Below, piece after piece: positions 1 through 11,943 of a stretch of DNA of 64,000 nucleotides. A model generated the notes under the pieces. The model was not told the origin of the DNA. It worked only from the letters and a program-made list of their open reading frames with translations, and ran no database searches. The translations under genes were made by a program, and so were the position numbers. Source of the DNA: Rapana venosa (Eukaryota > Mollusca > Gastropoda > Neogastropoda > Muricidae). Within the stretch, counting starts at the first letter, position 1. Every line of letters begins with the position of its first letter. The DNA lies in NCBI GenBank assembly GCA_028751875.1, contig CM054155.1, forward strand, positions 57,963,861-58,027,860, written 5' to 3'.

Positions 1-3000
1 AGGGTGGTGAAGAGACAAAGAGGGGGGGGGTTGGAGAAGTGAGAGAGAGAAAGGATGGAGAAGGCAGACAGAGATAGGGGGACGGAGAAGAGAGAGAGAG
101 AGAGAGATAGAGTGAAGAGGAGAGTGATGGATGAGGAGACGATTGACGACGAAAGAGGAGAGAGAGAGGAAGATGAAGGAGACAGAGATCAGAGGGGTGG
201 AGAAGAGGACAGAAGTTAGAGAAGAGAGATTGAGAGGAGAGAGAGAGAGAGAGATGAGTAGAGAGAGAGAGAGAGGCATGGAGAAGAGTGAGAGTAAGGG
301 TGGAGAAGTGAGAGGAGACAGAGAGAGGGTGGTGAAGATGAGAGAGTAGAAGAGAGAAAGGGTGGAGAAGAGGAAGAGTGGGTGGAGAAAAGATAGGAAG
401 GGGTGTGGAGAAGAGACGAGGGGGATTAGGGTGGAGAAGAGAGAGAGAGAAAGTGTGTGGAGAAGGAGAGAGAGGGGGGATTGGTGAAGAGTAGAGAGGG
501 TGAGAATGAGAGAGAGATATGATGGAGAAGAGAGAGAGAGATGGTGGAGGGACGAGAGAGAGAGGGTAGAGGAGTGAAGAGAGAGAGGGGGATGGAGAAG
601 AGAGAGAGAAGGTTGGAGACGAGAGGGTGGGGATGTAGAGGAAAGAGAGAGAAGCGGGGATGGAGAAGGTGGCATCATAGAGAAAGGGTGAGAAGAGAGA
701 GAGAAGAGAGGGTGGAAGAATAGAGAGAGAAAGTTTAGAGCGGAGGTGGAGAAGGGAAAGCGCGTGTGGTGATAGAGAGAGATAAGGGGTGGGTGGGGGA
801 AAAGAGAGAGAGAGAGGATGGAAGAAGAAGAGAGGAGAAAGGCGGATGGAGAAGAGAAAGATTTGGGGTGTTGGTGAGAAGAGGAGAGTGGAGGAAGGGA
901 GAAGAGAGAGAGATGAGAGTGGTGAAGAAGAGGAGGGAAGGTGAAGAGAGAGAGAGAACGGGGGACGGAATTGTGGGAGATAGGCGGGAATGGAGAAGAG
1001 AGATAGAGAGAGAGAGAGTGGAAGAAAGAGAGAGAGAGGGGCGCGAAGAGTTGACAGAGCGGGGAAATTAGAGATAGAGAGAGAGAAGGGATTAGAGTGA
1101 TGAGAGATGTGGTGGTGGATGGAGAGAGAGAGAAGAGGACTGAGAGAGAGAGAGAGGACTGACGACGAGAGATTGAGAGAGAGAGAGAGAGGGAGGAAGA
1201 GAAGAGAGGGGGGATTGGAGAAAGAGAGGAGTGCAGAAGAGAGAGTATGGGGATGGTGGGACAAGAGAGAGAGAAGGGGGGGTGGCGAGTGAGAAGAGAG
1301 GATTGAGAAGGAGAGCGGGGTTTGAGGAGAGACAGAGAGGGTGGAGAAGAGACAAAGAGGGGGTTGTTGACAAGTGGAGAGAGAGAAAGGATGGAGAGAC
1401 AGAGATAGGGGGACGGAGAAGAGATGAGAGAGAGAGAGAGACTGGATGAGAGAAGAGAGATTGGAGAAGGAGAGAGAGAGAGAGAGAAGAGAGAGGATGA
1501 AGGAGACAGAGAGGGGCGGTGGAGAAGAGACAGAGGGTGGAGATTTTAATAGATAGAAGAGAGAGAGAAGAGAGAGAGTGAGAGAGAGAGAGAGGTGAGA
1601 TGGAGATGAGATGAGGTAAGGGTGGAGAAGAGATGAGAGAGAGGGTGGTGAAGAGAGGGAGTAGAAGATCGTGAGCGGGTGGGAAAGTGAAAAAGAGTGG
1701 GTGGAAAGGATAGAAGGGGGGTGGAGAAGAGAGAGGGGATTAGGGTGGGAGAGAGAGAGAGAGAGAGTACGTGGAGAAAGAGAGATGGTGGGATTGGTGA
1801 AGAGATAGAGAGGGTGGAGAAGGAGAGAGAGAGGATGTTGGAGAAACAGACAGAGAGAGTGGGATGAAGAAGACAAACGAGAATGTGGGCAAGAGTGAGA
1901 TATGGAGGTCTGGTGAGGAGAGAGAGAGGGAGAGAGAGAGAGAGAGAGAAAGTGGAGTTAAGATGAGAGAGAGGAGAGAAGAGAGAGATAAAGGTGGAAG
2001 AAGAGAGAGAGGGATGGAGAAGAGAAGAGAGGATTGGAGAAGAGAGAGAAAGGGTAGATAAAAAGTTGGGGGGAGAGAATGAGGAGGGGTGGTGAATTGA
2101 GAGTGAGAGGATGGAGATCGAGAGCGAAAAGTGCGAGGAAAGAGAGAGAGTTGCAGACTGAGAGAGTGAAGGGGGGGGGGGGAGACGTGGGACAGAGAGA
2201 TTGAGGGAGGGTGGAGTGTGAAGAATGAGAGAAGGGGGGGAGGTGGGAGAAGAGGAAAGAGAGGGTTGAAAAGAGAAAGAGTGGGTGGGAAGAGATAGAG
2301 AGGAGGGTCGAAGAAGAGAGAGAGAGAGAGATAGAGTTGTGAGAGAGAGAAAGAGAGGTTGGAGAGAAGAGAGAGGGGAGAGGGGGTATTGGAGAAGAGA
2401 GAGAGAGGGTAGAGAAGAGAGAGATAGTGGTGGAGAAGAGAGAGAGAGAGGGGGTGGAGAAGAGAATATAAAGGGTGGGAAGAAGAGATGAGTTGAGTGG
2501 GTGGGAGAAGAGAGAGAGGGTGGAGAAGATGAGAGAGAGAGTGGGTGGAGAAAGAGGAGATAGTGGGATGGAGAAGAGAGAAAGAGAGGGGGATGGAGAA
2601 GACCGATGTGAGGGAGGATAGGGTGGTGAAGAGAGAGACGAGGGGTGGTGGAGAAGAGAGAGAGAGATTGGAGGAAAAGAGAGAGAGGGTGGATAGACGA
2701 AGAGAGGGGTGGTGGAGAAGAGAGATGGAGAGGGTGATGAAGAGAGAGAGAGGGGGGGTGGAGAAGAGAGAGAGATCGAGGATGGGAAATAAGAGTCGAG
2801 AGAACGTGGAGAAGGAGAGTGAGACAGTGTACAGAGAGAGAGGGGGGGGTTTGAGAAGAGACAGAGAGAGAAGGAGGGTGGAGAAGAGAGAGAGTTGAGA
2901 TCGAGAGATGAGATGGAAGAGAGAGAGAGGATCAGAGTATTGGAGAGAGAGAGAGAGAAGAGAGAAAGCGATTTGAGAAGAGAGAGAGAGGGTTGGAGAA

Positions 3001-5040
3001 GGACAGAGAGGGGTGGGTTGGAGAAAAGGAGAGAGAGAGAGATAGGGTTTTGCTAGTGAAGAAGAGAGAGAGAGTGTGTAGAAGAGAGGAGAGGGGGGAG
3101 ATTGGAGAAGAGAGGGAGGAGAAGAGAGAGATGGGTGGAGAAGTGACAGTAGAGGTGGGGTTGGAGAAGAAGGGGAGAGAGAGGATGGAGAAGCGAGAGA
3201 GAGAGGGGGGACAAAGCAGAGAGAGAGGATGAAGAAGACAGAAGGGGGGTGAGGATGAGAGAGAGGGTTGGGGCGAAGAGAGAGAGAGAAAGGGTGGAGA
3301 AGAGAGAGAAAGGTAGATAAGTGAGGAGACGCGAGGGGGTGGAGAAGAGAGAGAGAGGATGGAGAATCGACTAGCGAAAATGTGGAGAAAAGAGGAGAGA
3401 GTGCAGACGAGAGAGAAGAGGAGGGTGGAGGAGAAGAGACAGAGAGAAGAGGTGGTGAAGAATGGAGAGGGGGGGAGGTGGAGAAGGAGAGGAAGAGAGG
3501 GTTGAAAAAGAGGAAAGAGTGGGGTGGAGACAGAGATAGAGAGAGGGTCGAAGAAGAGAGAGAGGAGAGAGGATAGGGTGGAGAAGATGAGAAAGAGAGA
3601 TGGAGAAGAGTGAGAGGGGGGTATTGAGAAGAGAAGAGGAAGAGAGGTTAGAGAAGAGAGAGATAGATGGTGGAGAAGAGTAAGAGAGAGGGTGGAGAAG
3701 AGAGAGAGGGTGGGATGTGAGAAGAGAGAGAGAGAGGGTGGAGAAAAGAGAGAGAAAGTGGGATGGAGAAGAGAGAATGATGAGGAGGTGATGGAGAAGA
3801 GGAGAGGGAGATAAGGGTGGTGAGAGAGAGAGAGGGGTGAGTGGAGAAGAGAGAGAGAGATTGGAGGAAAGAGAGAGAGTGGTGGATAAGAGAGTGAGGG
3901 GGGGGTGTGGAAGAGAGATGGAGAGGTGGAAGAAGAGAGAGAGAGGGGGGGTGGTGGAAGAGACGAGAGAGTGGATGGAAAACAAGAGAGAGAGAAGTTG
4001 GAGAAGAGGAGAGAGAGACAGTGTTACACGAGATAGATGGGGGGGGGTGAAAGAGACAGAGAGAGAAGGAGGGTGGAGAAGAGAGAGAGAGAGGAGAGAG
4101 AGAGAATCGAGAGAGAGAGAGGATGAGAGAGGACAGAGAGAAAGAGATTTGAGAAGAGAGAGAGAGGGTGAGAAGAGAAGGAGGGGTGGGTTGGAAGAAA
4201 AGAGAGAGAGAGGATAGGGTGAAGATGAGAGAGGTTAAGTGGTGTAGAAGAGGAGCGTGGGGACTTGGAGAAGAGAGGGGAAAGGAGAAGAGAGAGAGGG
4301 TGGAGAAGAGACAGAGAGGGGTGGTTGGAGAAGAGGGAGAGAGCGGATGGAGAGAGAGAGAGAGAGGGGGACCAAAGGAACGGAGAGAGAGGATGAAAGA
4401 AGACAGAAAGGGGGGTGAGGAAGAGAGAGAGGGTGGTGGGATGAGAGAGAGGAAAGGGGGAGGAAGAGAGAGATAGGTGTGTTGTGAAGAGAGAGAGAGG
4501 GGAATGGAGAAGAAGAGAGAGAGAGGGTGGAGAAGAGAGAGAGAGAGAAGGGTGGAGAAGAGAGAAGAGAGGGTGAGAAGAGAGAGAAGAGATTAGGGGT
4601 TGTTGTTGGTGAGAGAGAGAGGGGGAATGGAGAAGAGAGAGAGAGAGGGGTGGAGACGAGAGGAGAAGAGAGAGGGTTGGAGAAGAGAGAGAGAGGGGTT
4701 GGAGAAGAGACACGGGAAGTGGAGAGGGAGAGAGAGAGAGGGTGGAGTAAGAGAGAGAAAAGAGTGGACGGGTATGAGAGGAGGAAGGGGGGAATGGAGA
4801 AGAGAGAGAGAGTGGATCGTCGAGAAGAGAGAGAGGCTGGGAGAAGAAGAAAGAGAGAGAGAGAGAGAGGGAGAGAGGAAGAGAGAGATGAAGAGAGAGG
4901 AAGACGAGAGAGAAAGGGGTGGAGAAGAGATTAGAAGGGAGAGAGGGTGTAAGAGAGAGAGAAGAGAGAGAGGCTGGAGAGAGAGAGAGAGGTGAGAAAA
5001 GAGCGTAAGTGGGCGTGGAGAGAATGGAGAGAACGTAGGG
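1..5040 (+). repeat. GA-rich minisatellite block (purine strand on +)
   Basis: The block is almost entirely purine on the plus strand. It is built from imperfect copies of a 20-25 base unit close to GGGTGGAGAAGAGAGAGAGA, with the GA run varying in length and occasional TGG or ATG interruptions. Long arginine/glutamate-rich frames on plus and serine/leucine/proline-rich frames on minus follow from this composition and are not genes. The same satellite appears as the pyrimidine strand in several blocks from 37187 to 63490. The array runs off the left edge of the window. The right edge is fairly sharp near 5040, where mixed-composition sequence begins. Confidence 0.95.
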
Positions 5041-5329
5041 CCAACGGTCATCAGTTCATAGGAAAGCCGAGTAGAGAGCTAAAACTCTGCGCTTCAGCTT
5101 CGTGGTAGGAGACGATGTGAGAGATCGCATGAGTTTTTTTGTTAGCGATGTTGATGTTTTAAGAGAGAGATTATAGGGTTATTTGTATATGTCACTGATG
5201 AACGTAGCAAGCAGTAGCGGATCGTTGCCATGATCTGTGAGAGAGAGCGCTCTCGCTGAGAACGCGAGGTGACGTCCTCGCAAAACAGTCCGGCTGGTTG
5301 TAGGAAAGGCCACAACACTAGTGGACTGT
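5041..5329. other. Mixed-composition spacer, no gene seen
   Basis: This is unique-looking sequence between the GA satellite and the next tandem repeat. It contains one short (GA)n remnant near 5240 and no recognisable protein or RNA. Confidence 0.5.
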
Positions 5330-7400
5330 GATAGTGGCAGAAGTTAAGGGACATGCAGAGTTAAGAGAAAGACATGCGACATGCAGGGGCACTAGTGAGA
5401 GGCGAGATTAGAAGACGACACGCAGCACAGAGGTGCAGTCTTTGGGATAACACCACCAGCCCAGCCACGCAAGGCCATACGTTCTGCGCAGTATGTGAAG
5501 TAAGGGGCGAGTGTGCAGGATGTAAAGCATGAGCAACACAGCAGCATGGTGTAGAGAGACAGGTAAAGACCAAGAGTAAGCGAGTGCGACTTAGTAGAGC
5601 AACGTAAGTAGCACAAGACAACACGGGCGAGGCGTTTATGATGCGCAAGTAGAAGAAGCAGCTCGCAGACACGAGACTAGCGCGTTATTGGCAAGTGGTG
5701 AATAGACATCGACGAAAGAGAGAGCACAATTGATGCAGAGGAGTTAGAGAAGACGAGTAGGTCGAGAGTTAGAAGACATACAACACAGGCGACTTGGGAT
5801 GGATGAAGTTGGAGAGAAGCACGAGAGCACAGGCGACTGAGGTATAGGACCAGAGTTAGCAGATAGACATAGGTACTGGAGACACGACGGCATATTACGC
5901 CAGAGATGATGCTTAGTTAGATCGAGCGTATGCGAGACAGAACTTATGGTAAAGTATCAGAGACACATCGATACAACAGGGCAGACGTTGTAGGCAAAGT
6001 CTAAGAGCAGTATCAGAGCAAGGCAGTATGAAAAGTTGAGAAGAGAGCATCAGGACACGGCACTTATGCAGTTAAAGGACATGTCAGAGTTAGGAAGACG
6101 ATGGCAAGATTAGAGAGAGCTACGCTACGCTAGAGAGACGTAGTATGAGAAGTGTAGAGGCCACAAGAGCAAGCAGAGACAGTGGCATGTTAGGCATAGA
6201 TGAGATGTAAGAAGAGACAGGTGGATAGACGAGTAGAAGATAGAGGCGCGCTCCACTGTATGGCAATAAGTAGGTCTAGAGCTATAGATGAGGCAAGTTG
6301 AGAGGCATCACGTCAACACAGGTCGACTTTGTGCATAGAGCAAGTGAGATGAATGAATAGAGAGCAGCAACACAGAGCACGTGAATGGAAGAGTAATAGT
6401 TACGGATCTAAGACAGCTAGGGCACGGGGGGGTGCGAATGGCCGAGGTTAAGAGCGGGCGATACGACACAGGCACTTATGGTAAGTTAAGAAGACGCCGT
6501 AGACACAGAGCACCGAATGATGACGAGTAGTAAGAGAGCGATACAACGAGCAGGTCATGCTAGTATAAGGATCGCAAGAGTGAGCGACTATGTGATGAGA
6601 GAATCGAAGTTAAGAGACACACTACACAGGCCGACTCTATTGACGAATATAGGTAATGATGACGATAGCACGAGACGATCGAGGCACGTGTATCTGAGCA
6701 GATGTTAGAGGACATACAAGGCGGACGGCGCTCGTAGTAGTGTAAGTGACTAAGAAGAGACGAAGACACCGAGGCTGATGGAGTAGATTGAGGAGCATGT
6801 AGAGATTGAGTAGACACGCAACAGAGGCACATTGATGCGCCAAAGTCTTACACACGACGAATGTGACGAGCACAGACTTGAAGAGACGAAGGAAGCTGAC
6901 GAGAGAGCATTGAACGAGAGAAGCAGAACTAGTAGTGATGGTCTAGTGAGTTAAGACAAAGCAGACAAGACGAACAGAGCACTTCCCAGAGATGATGGCA
7001 AGTGCTCGCATCCGCACTGCCGGACACCGGCACTTATGGTTTAAGTAATAAGACTACACATGACAAGCACGATTAGAGGTTAAGTATTAAGACAGCCGCA
7101 AAAACAGGCACTTATGGTAGATAAAAGTCACACACACATGACTATTATGGCCAGTTAAAGCACCGAACAACGAAGGACGAGCATGAAGATGATTAAGTTA
7201 AATGGGACACAACAAAGCAGTTTATGTAGTTAAAGAGCATACAAACAGCGCACTTGATGGCAGTAAAGCATACAATCAGGTCGTTGATACTTTGGCGAGT
7301 TAAAGGAGACGCACATATGAACACTAGGCATGATGGCTAGGTTAGAGAGACATAGCATCAACAGAGACACTTATGCAATGGAGCATGAGCTGTTCGGATG
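5330..7400 (+). repeat. Highly degenerate tandem repeat, about 35-base unit
   Basis: Pieces such as CACTTATGGTAAGTTAAGA, AAGACATACAACACAGG and GCACTTATGG recur every 30-40 bases, for example near 5770, 5940, 6050, 6470, 6610, 7030, 7110, 7250 and 7360. Copies differ by many substitutions and indels, so the consensus is approximate. The divergence could be real decay, or it could be uncorrected read error, because neighbouring single-copy DNA is also hard to read. No coding frame persists. Short open frames on both strands here are chance. Confidence 0.7.
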
Positions 7401-8240
7401 AGTAAGTTGACTACATCAATTCAACAGGAGGCTATTGTATGCATGTGACACTTGACTGTGTAGCAAGCAGAGTGCACACACGGGTTAGACACATGCATGC
7501 AAGTTGCCTGTGAAGATACACTCTTGCCACATACAGCAACAGCACGTGTGACTTAGAAGAATCCAGAAATTGTTATTTGTGTTGTTTAGGGCCAAGGGAT
7601 GAGCTCAAGAACGAAGGACTTTTAGTTTGCGGCGTGAAGCACTTCGCGCTGTGAGCCGTGAAGCTCTAGATGAGCTCATCGTGGCCTGCGTATCTAGGCT
7701 ACTCGCAGCGGTCAGGGGTCGAAGTGCCAGGCGCTCTGCGCAGGTGCCTCGGAGCAGACATACCGGGTCTTAGCTGTCTATGGACTGGATCTGCGTTTGC
7801 GAGAGAATTTGTTTATTGTGTAAAGGCGTTATTTGGTTTCCCCCCCTGCTGCGCATATCTATGAGATTTGTTCTTGACGTTACTATACTTTAGTGAACAA
7901 AACTTAATACCTGCTTTACTTGTTTGTGGTGACGGTTGTACAGCTAAATTAGGTTAACTAATTTTAACATTTTTTTTTACAAACACGGTGGTGTCCCGCA
8001 GAAAGGAAGAGGCTGATTGTGGATTGTAGAGAGCTAGATCTCGGAGATGCTGTGTAGTGTGTGTGTGTGTGTGTGGTGTGTGTGTTGAAGTGATGTGAAG
8101 AGAAAGTCTTCAGAATATCCTAAAATAGGAGAATGATTAAGGAGAGAGTAGCGGGGGGGGAGGAGAGATGAGAAGTGGGAGGGTGGGTGGGAAGGCGGTT
8201 GGGCGTGGAGGGAGAGAGAGGGGGGTGGGAAGAGATCTAA
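7401..8240. other. Low-copy DNA with a GT run and a G/GA-rich patch
   Basis: No gene is recognised. A GC-richer island at about 7610-7860 has a 64-residue plus-strand frame (7670-7864) that could be a decayed exon. It matches no family I know and lacks convincing splice context. A (GT)n run lies at about 8056-8086. A G-rich, GA-rich patch related in composition to the first block lies at 8145-8235. Confidence 0.5.
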
Positions 8241-8480
8241 GTTATGTGAGTGTGGTGTGGCGTGTGGTCGCTCTGCATGAGCATGTCGTGTGAGTGTGTG
8301 TGTGTTTATTGTGTGTGGGGTGTTGCGGGGATGAGAGGTGCGTTGTGTGCAATGCGCGCGCTGGCGTTGTGCATGTGTCGGCGTGGCGTGTGTGTCTCGG
8401 CGCGCAACGTGGGTGGTGAGTGTAGTAGTGCGTTATGTGTAGCCTATGTGGTAGCGAGTCGTGAACTGTGGGCTTAAGGT
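8241..8480 (+). repeat. GT-rich low-complexity tract
   Basis: The plus strand is dominated by GTGTG with scattered C and A. It is an imperfect (GT)n-derived microsatellite. The cysteine/valine-rich open frame through it (8250-8477) is a composition effect. Confidence 0.75.
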
Positions 8481-9690
8481 TGTGTTGGAGTAAGGAAAAG
8501 GAATTGATGAGAGAAATGATGGAAGATGTGTTGGTTTTGGTGTTGTTGATTGGAATGGAAGAAGAGGACAGATGCGGGAATGGTTTGAGAGCGAATGTTG
8601 GAGAATCCCCGGCTTAGTAGTGGAGAATAGGATGGAAAGTACGTAGAAAGATTTGGAGACAAGATTGTTTTGGAGATGTGCTGTTAAGGAAATGGGCGAG
8701 AGGATCTAGGTGAATGAAAGAGGAAAGGACAGAGAGGGGTGGTTGGAGAAAAGAGAGGGAGAGAGATAGGTGAAGAAGAGAGAGAGAGACATTTCTGTGT
8801 AGAAGAGTGTAGTGATGAGTGGGGATGTTGAGTGAAGATGAGGCCAGCTGCGACGCAGTAGATGTGCAGAGGTGCTAGTCCTGCGTGTGTAGATCAGTTT
8901 ACAAGTTGTTGACTGTTGTATTCGAAGCAGGGGCTTGTGTGGTGCGTGTGTCGTTTCTTTCTTGTTAGTTAAGCGAGTGTGGATGTAGAGAGGAGACGAC
9001 GGGACGCGCAGAGATCGCAGGACTCGGAGGAGAGGATTGACGACTGGATGGAGTGACAAGAACCAGGCGGAGCGTATGTGATGGATGTAGTAGGTAAATG
9101 CGTACATTAGATTACTATGACCGATTGTTGGTGTGTGCGTGTAGTGTTGATGATGCTATGTGTGTGTGTGAGTGTGGTGGTGGTAGCGACAGTGCGACTG
9201 CAGGTGAGTGTGATTGTATATCATGTGAGAGGCTTACGTCTGCTAAATGTATGTTGAAGGAGAGGATTGGGAGATAGAAGCAGCTCTGTGAGCTTAATGG
9301 AGTAGAGTCTATGTGATGCTCGGTGTGTAGATTGACTGTGGATGAGAAGATTGATTTGAGTGTCAGTCATGTTGTAGGTGTGTGTGTTTTATTCCGCTTT
9401 TTTTTTGAGTGTTCGCTGGTGTGAAGAGTGACGAAAGGAGTAGAGACCGAGGTGTGGACGTAGATGTTGTTGTGGATGGTGAAGATGTAATGGGGTGAGA
9501 TGATACAGAGACTTGATGAGTTAGGATTGACATATGATCACAACAAATTTCTTTAAGCAGGATCAGAATGCTTTTATGAATAGCTATCATGTAAACGTAG
9601 TCAGTGAAATAGAAAACCTGAGCCGACTCTGGTGAGTGAGTCACCCCACGCGCGCGCGCTCGCCCGGATAGGATAGTGAGAAGACGATTG
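8481..9690. other. Low-copy spacer with a small GA-satellite remnant
   Basis: A short remnant of the GA satellite sits at about 8710-8790 (GGAGAAAAGAGAGGGAGAGA). GT-rich DNA lies at about 9127-9185 and a short (CG)n run near 9650-9662. I recognise no protein, tRNA or other RNA here. Confidence 0.5.
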
Positions 9691-11940
9691 GTATGTTACT
9701 GACGATGTTCGAGCGGGTCATGGAGTAGACGAGAGCTTGACTGAGGAGAGTATGGGAGTTCATGACGCAAACCTTTCAGCTGTGAGCAAGACAAAAGCTG
9801 ATGAGTGGGGAACTCAGTGACTGTGAGACGTAGTGAGCCAGGACGCGATGGAGTAGATTTGATGAGCAGAGCGGAGAAAGCTGACTCTATTGACTGCGGC
9901 ATGTCTCTCTCCCACATCTCCATCACCCTGTCCTTCACGCGCCGTCTGGCCGCGCTGCGGTAGCCGGTAGTGGGACGGTGTGTTTATTCTTAGGGCCTCG
10001 TTCTGCCAACGGTTCAATTTCCGCATGCCCCAGCAAGAAGAGTGTCTGCATGCAGACATATTCAAAGTTTTACTAGTATCTTCTCATTTGTTTTATATAA
10101 TATAAAAGTATATGCTTTTGTTAGAGAAGAGAGTTAGAATGTCTGTTCTTTGTGATTGTGTTTCTTCCTGCACCTCTCCTGTTTTGATATCTTCGTGTGT
10201 CTGTTTGAACTGAAGTCACAGTCAACATATGAACAGAAAGTACATGGAGTGGAGTCATAAAAAGAAAGCTGTTTTAACTTTTCTATATCTGCGTTGACCG
10301 TTTCTCTCTACTTACCACTGTATAACAAAGTATTTTTCTGCATGTGTCTTTTCAGTTCTCACCTTACTGACTTTAAAAATTATGAAAAAAATCGAATTAA
10401 GCACAGATCGTACATGAAACATTCTGTACTTGTTAAGTGTGAATAAAAATTCAATATTTTCTTAGATTGACTCTTAGTGTGACTTGTTGTTGAGGAATGC
10501 TGATGGCGAGATGATGTTGCACGGTGTTGTTGCTGCGATTAGGTTATGCAATATTTTTTAATACTATGACTATTTAAAGAGGTAAAGAATTGGTATAGTT
10601 GAGTGAATAAAATCAAAGACATGCAAAATAAGTAATAATATAAGATAATTTAGATAGAGACATGCAATCACACTCAAACACTAAGCATACAGGCTGACGA
10701 ACCAACAGCATTGATACTTTCAGGGCACGAGTTTGTTCCAATTTTATTTGCACTTCGTCAGTGAAAACAGAGTAAAAAGAACCCATCATTACTACCACGA
10801 GCACTAGCATCAATTTGCAAGTGTTTCTGGTAGCACAAGATTTTCACGAGAATCTTTCATTTAAGCCCAGTCACAGTCATATGCCACTCTCGCAGTCGTT
10901 GTTTAAACCATGTGGTTAGTCATCTTCAGTCACTGGATATCACTGATAAACACCAGCACATCGATTCCACTCTTGCAACTTCTTCGAATTCTCTGTTCGC
11001 CTTCTAAGATCATTTCAGTCCACAAGTTCAGATCTGCCATATTTTCTCATCAGAAAATCCTCAAAAAGTTCGTTTGAAAGCAGTCGCCATATTGATGCAG
11101 CTCCCTCCAACATTGTTACTCGATGACTATCCGCCGTAAAAAATCGAAAAAATCGGCACAAATCGACCACTGAAGCCAAATTGCAAATGCGGACAGCTAT
11201 CACTATCTGGAGCTATCTGCTCACTGACCTAAAGCGATAAGGGGTGTGAGGACGCAATGGTATATAATAGCGGCAAAGGAGACTATCGGTTGTCCCCAGG
11301 TATTCGGAGGAACACCGCCCGCGGCTTCGCGGACCTAGTAGTAAGAGGCGCGGGCAACCGCCCCAGACGGTATGTATGGAGAGTAGTAGCTCTTTAATGT
11401 GGCTATTGCTTGTCACTTTTTAATCTATTTCACCTGCCGCAAGAGGATGTGTGAAATGTACAATAAGGGTAATTTACGGCTGAATACACGTCAGCTGACC
11501 AGCGCTAGTGCTGCGCTTTCGCCTTTTGCCCTGTTATTTATATCTCACGCATCCTGCACAGTAATGATCTTGGCTGGAAACTAAACTGAGGGTTTGAGAA
11601 GCAGGTGTATGCCACATATATGTGGGATGATACACTGACATTTCTTTAATATGTGACATCTAATAGCAAAGAAAAGAAAGGAAAAAGAAAAGTTTTAGTA
11701 GATTATACTACTTTGTACGACAACCTCCTAGTATCCTCCAGCTCATTTTCTTACACGTCCCCTATCTCTAATTCATCTCCACCTGATTGTTAGTTTAATA
11801 CTTATCCAATAATTTGTGTCAGCAGACTTGTGTTAACCATCACTCACTCATGCTTTCTATCACTCTGCTCTCCACAACGTCTTGTAGAAATCTGATCAGT
11901 TTTCTGTTGGGGTGCCTGTCAGTATCAGTTCAGAATCAGT
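9691..11940. other. Mostly AT-rich single-copy-like sequence, no confident gene
   Basis: The composition is ordinary for an animal intergenic or intronic region. A GC-rich island at 9900-10050 reads on the minus strand as a basic stretch containing KLNRWQNEALRIN, and in another frame as RVMEMWERDMPQ. It could be a decayed or frameshifted exon, but I cannot assign a family. A second GC-rich patch lies at 11280-11370. No promoter, splice structure or RNA gene could be supported. Confidence 0.4.
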
Positions 11941-11943
11941 GAA

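Noticed and set aside
131..1449. Arginine/glutamate-rich open frames on plus and Ser/Leu/Pro frames on minus in the first 5 kb
   Set aside because: They are forced by the GA/CT satellite composition, overlap on both strands and have no gene context.
5142..5672. Minus-strand frames of 70-103 residues with many cysteines
   Set aside because: No recognisable domain. The upper part lies in the degenerate tandem repeat, and lengths are near chance expectation.
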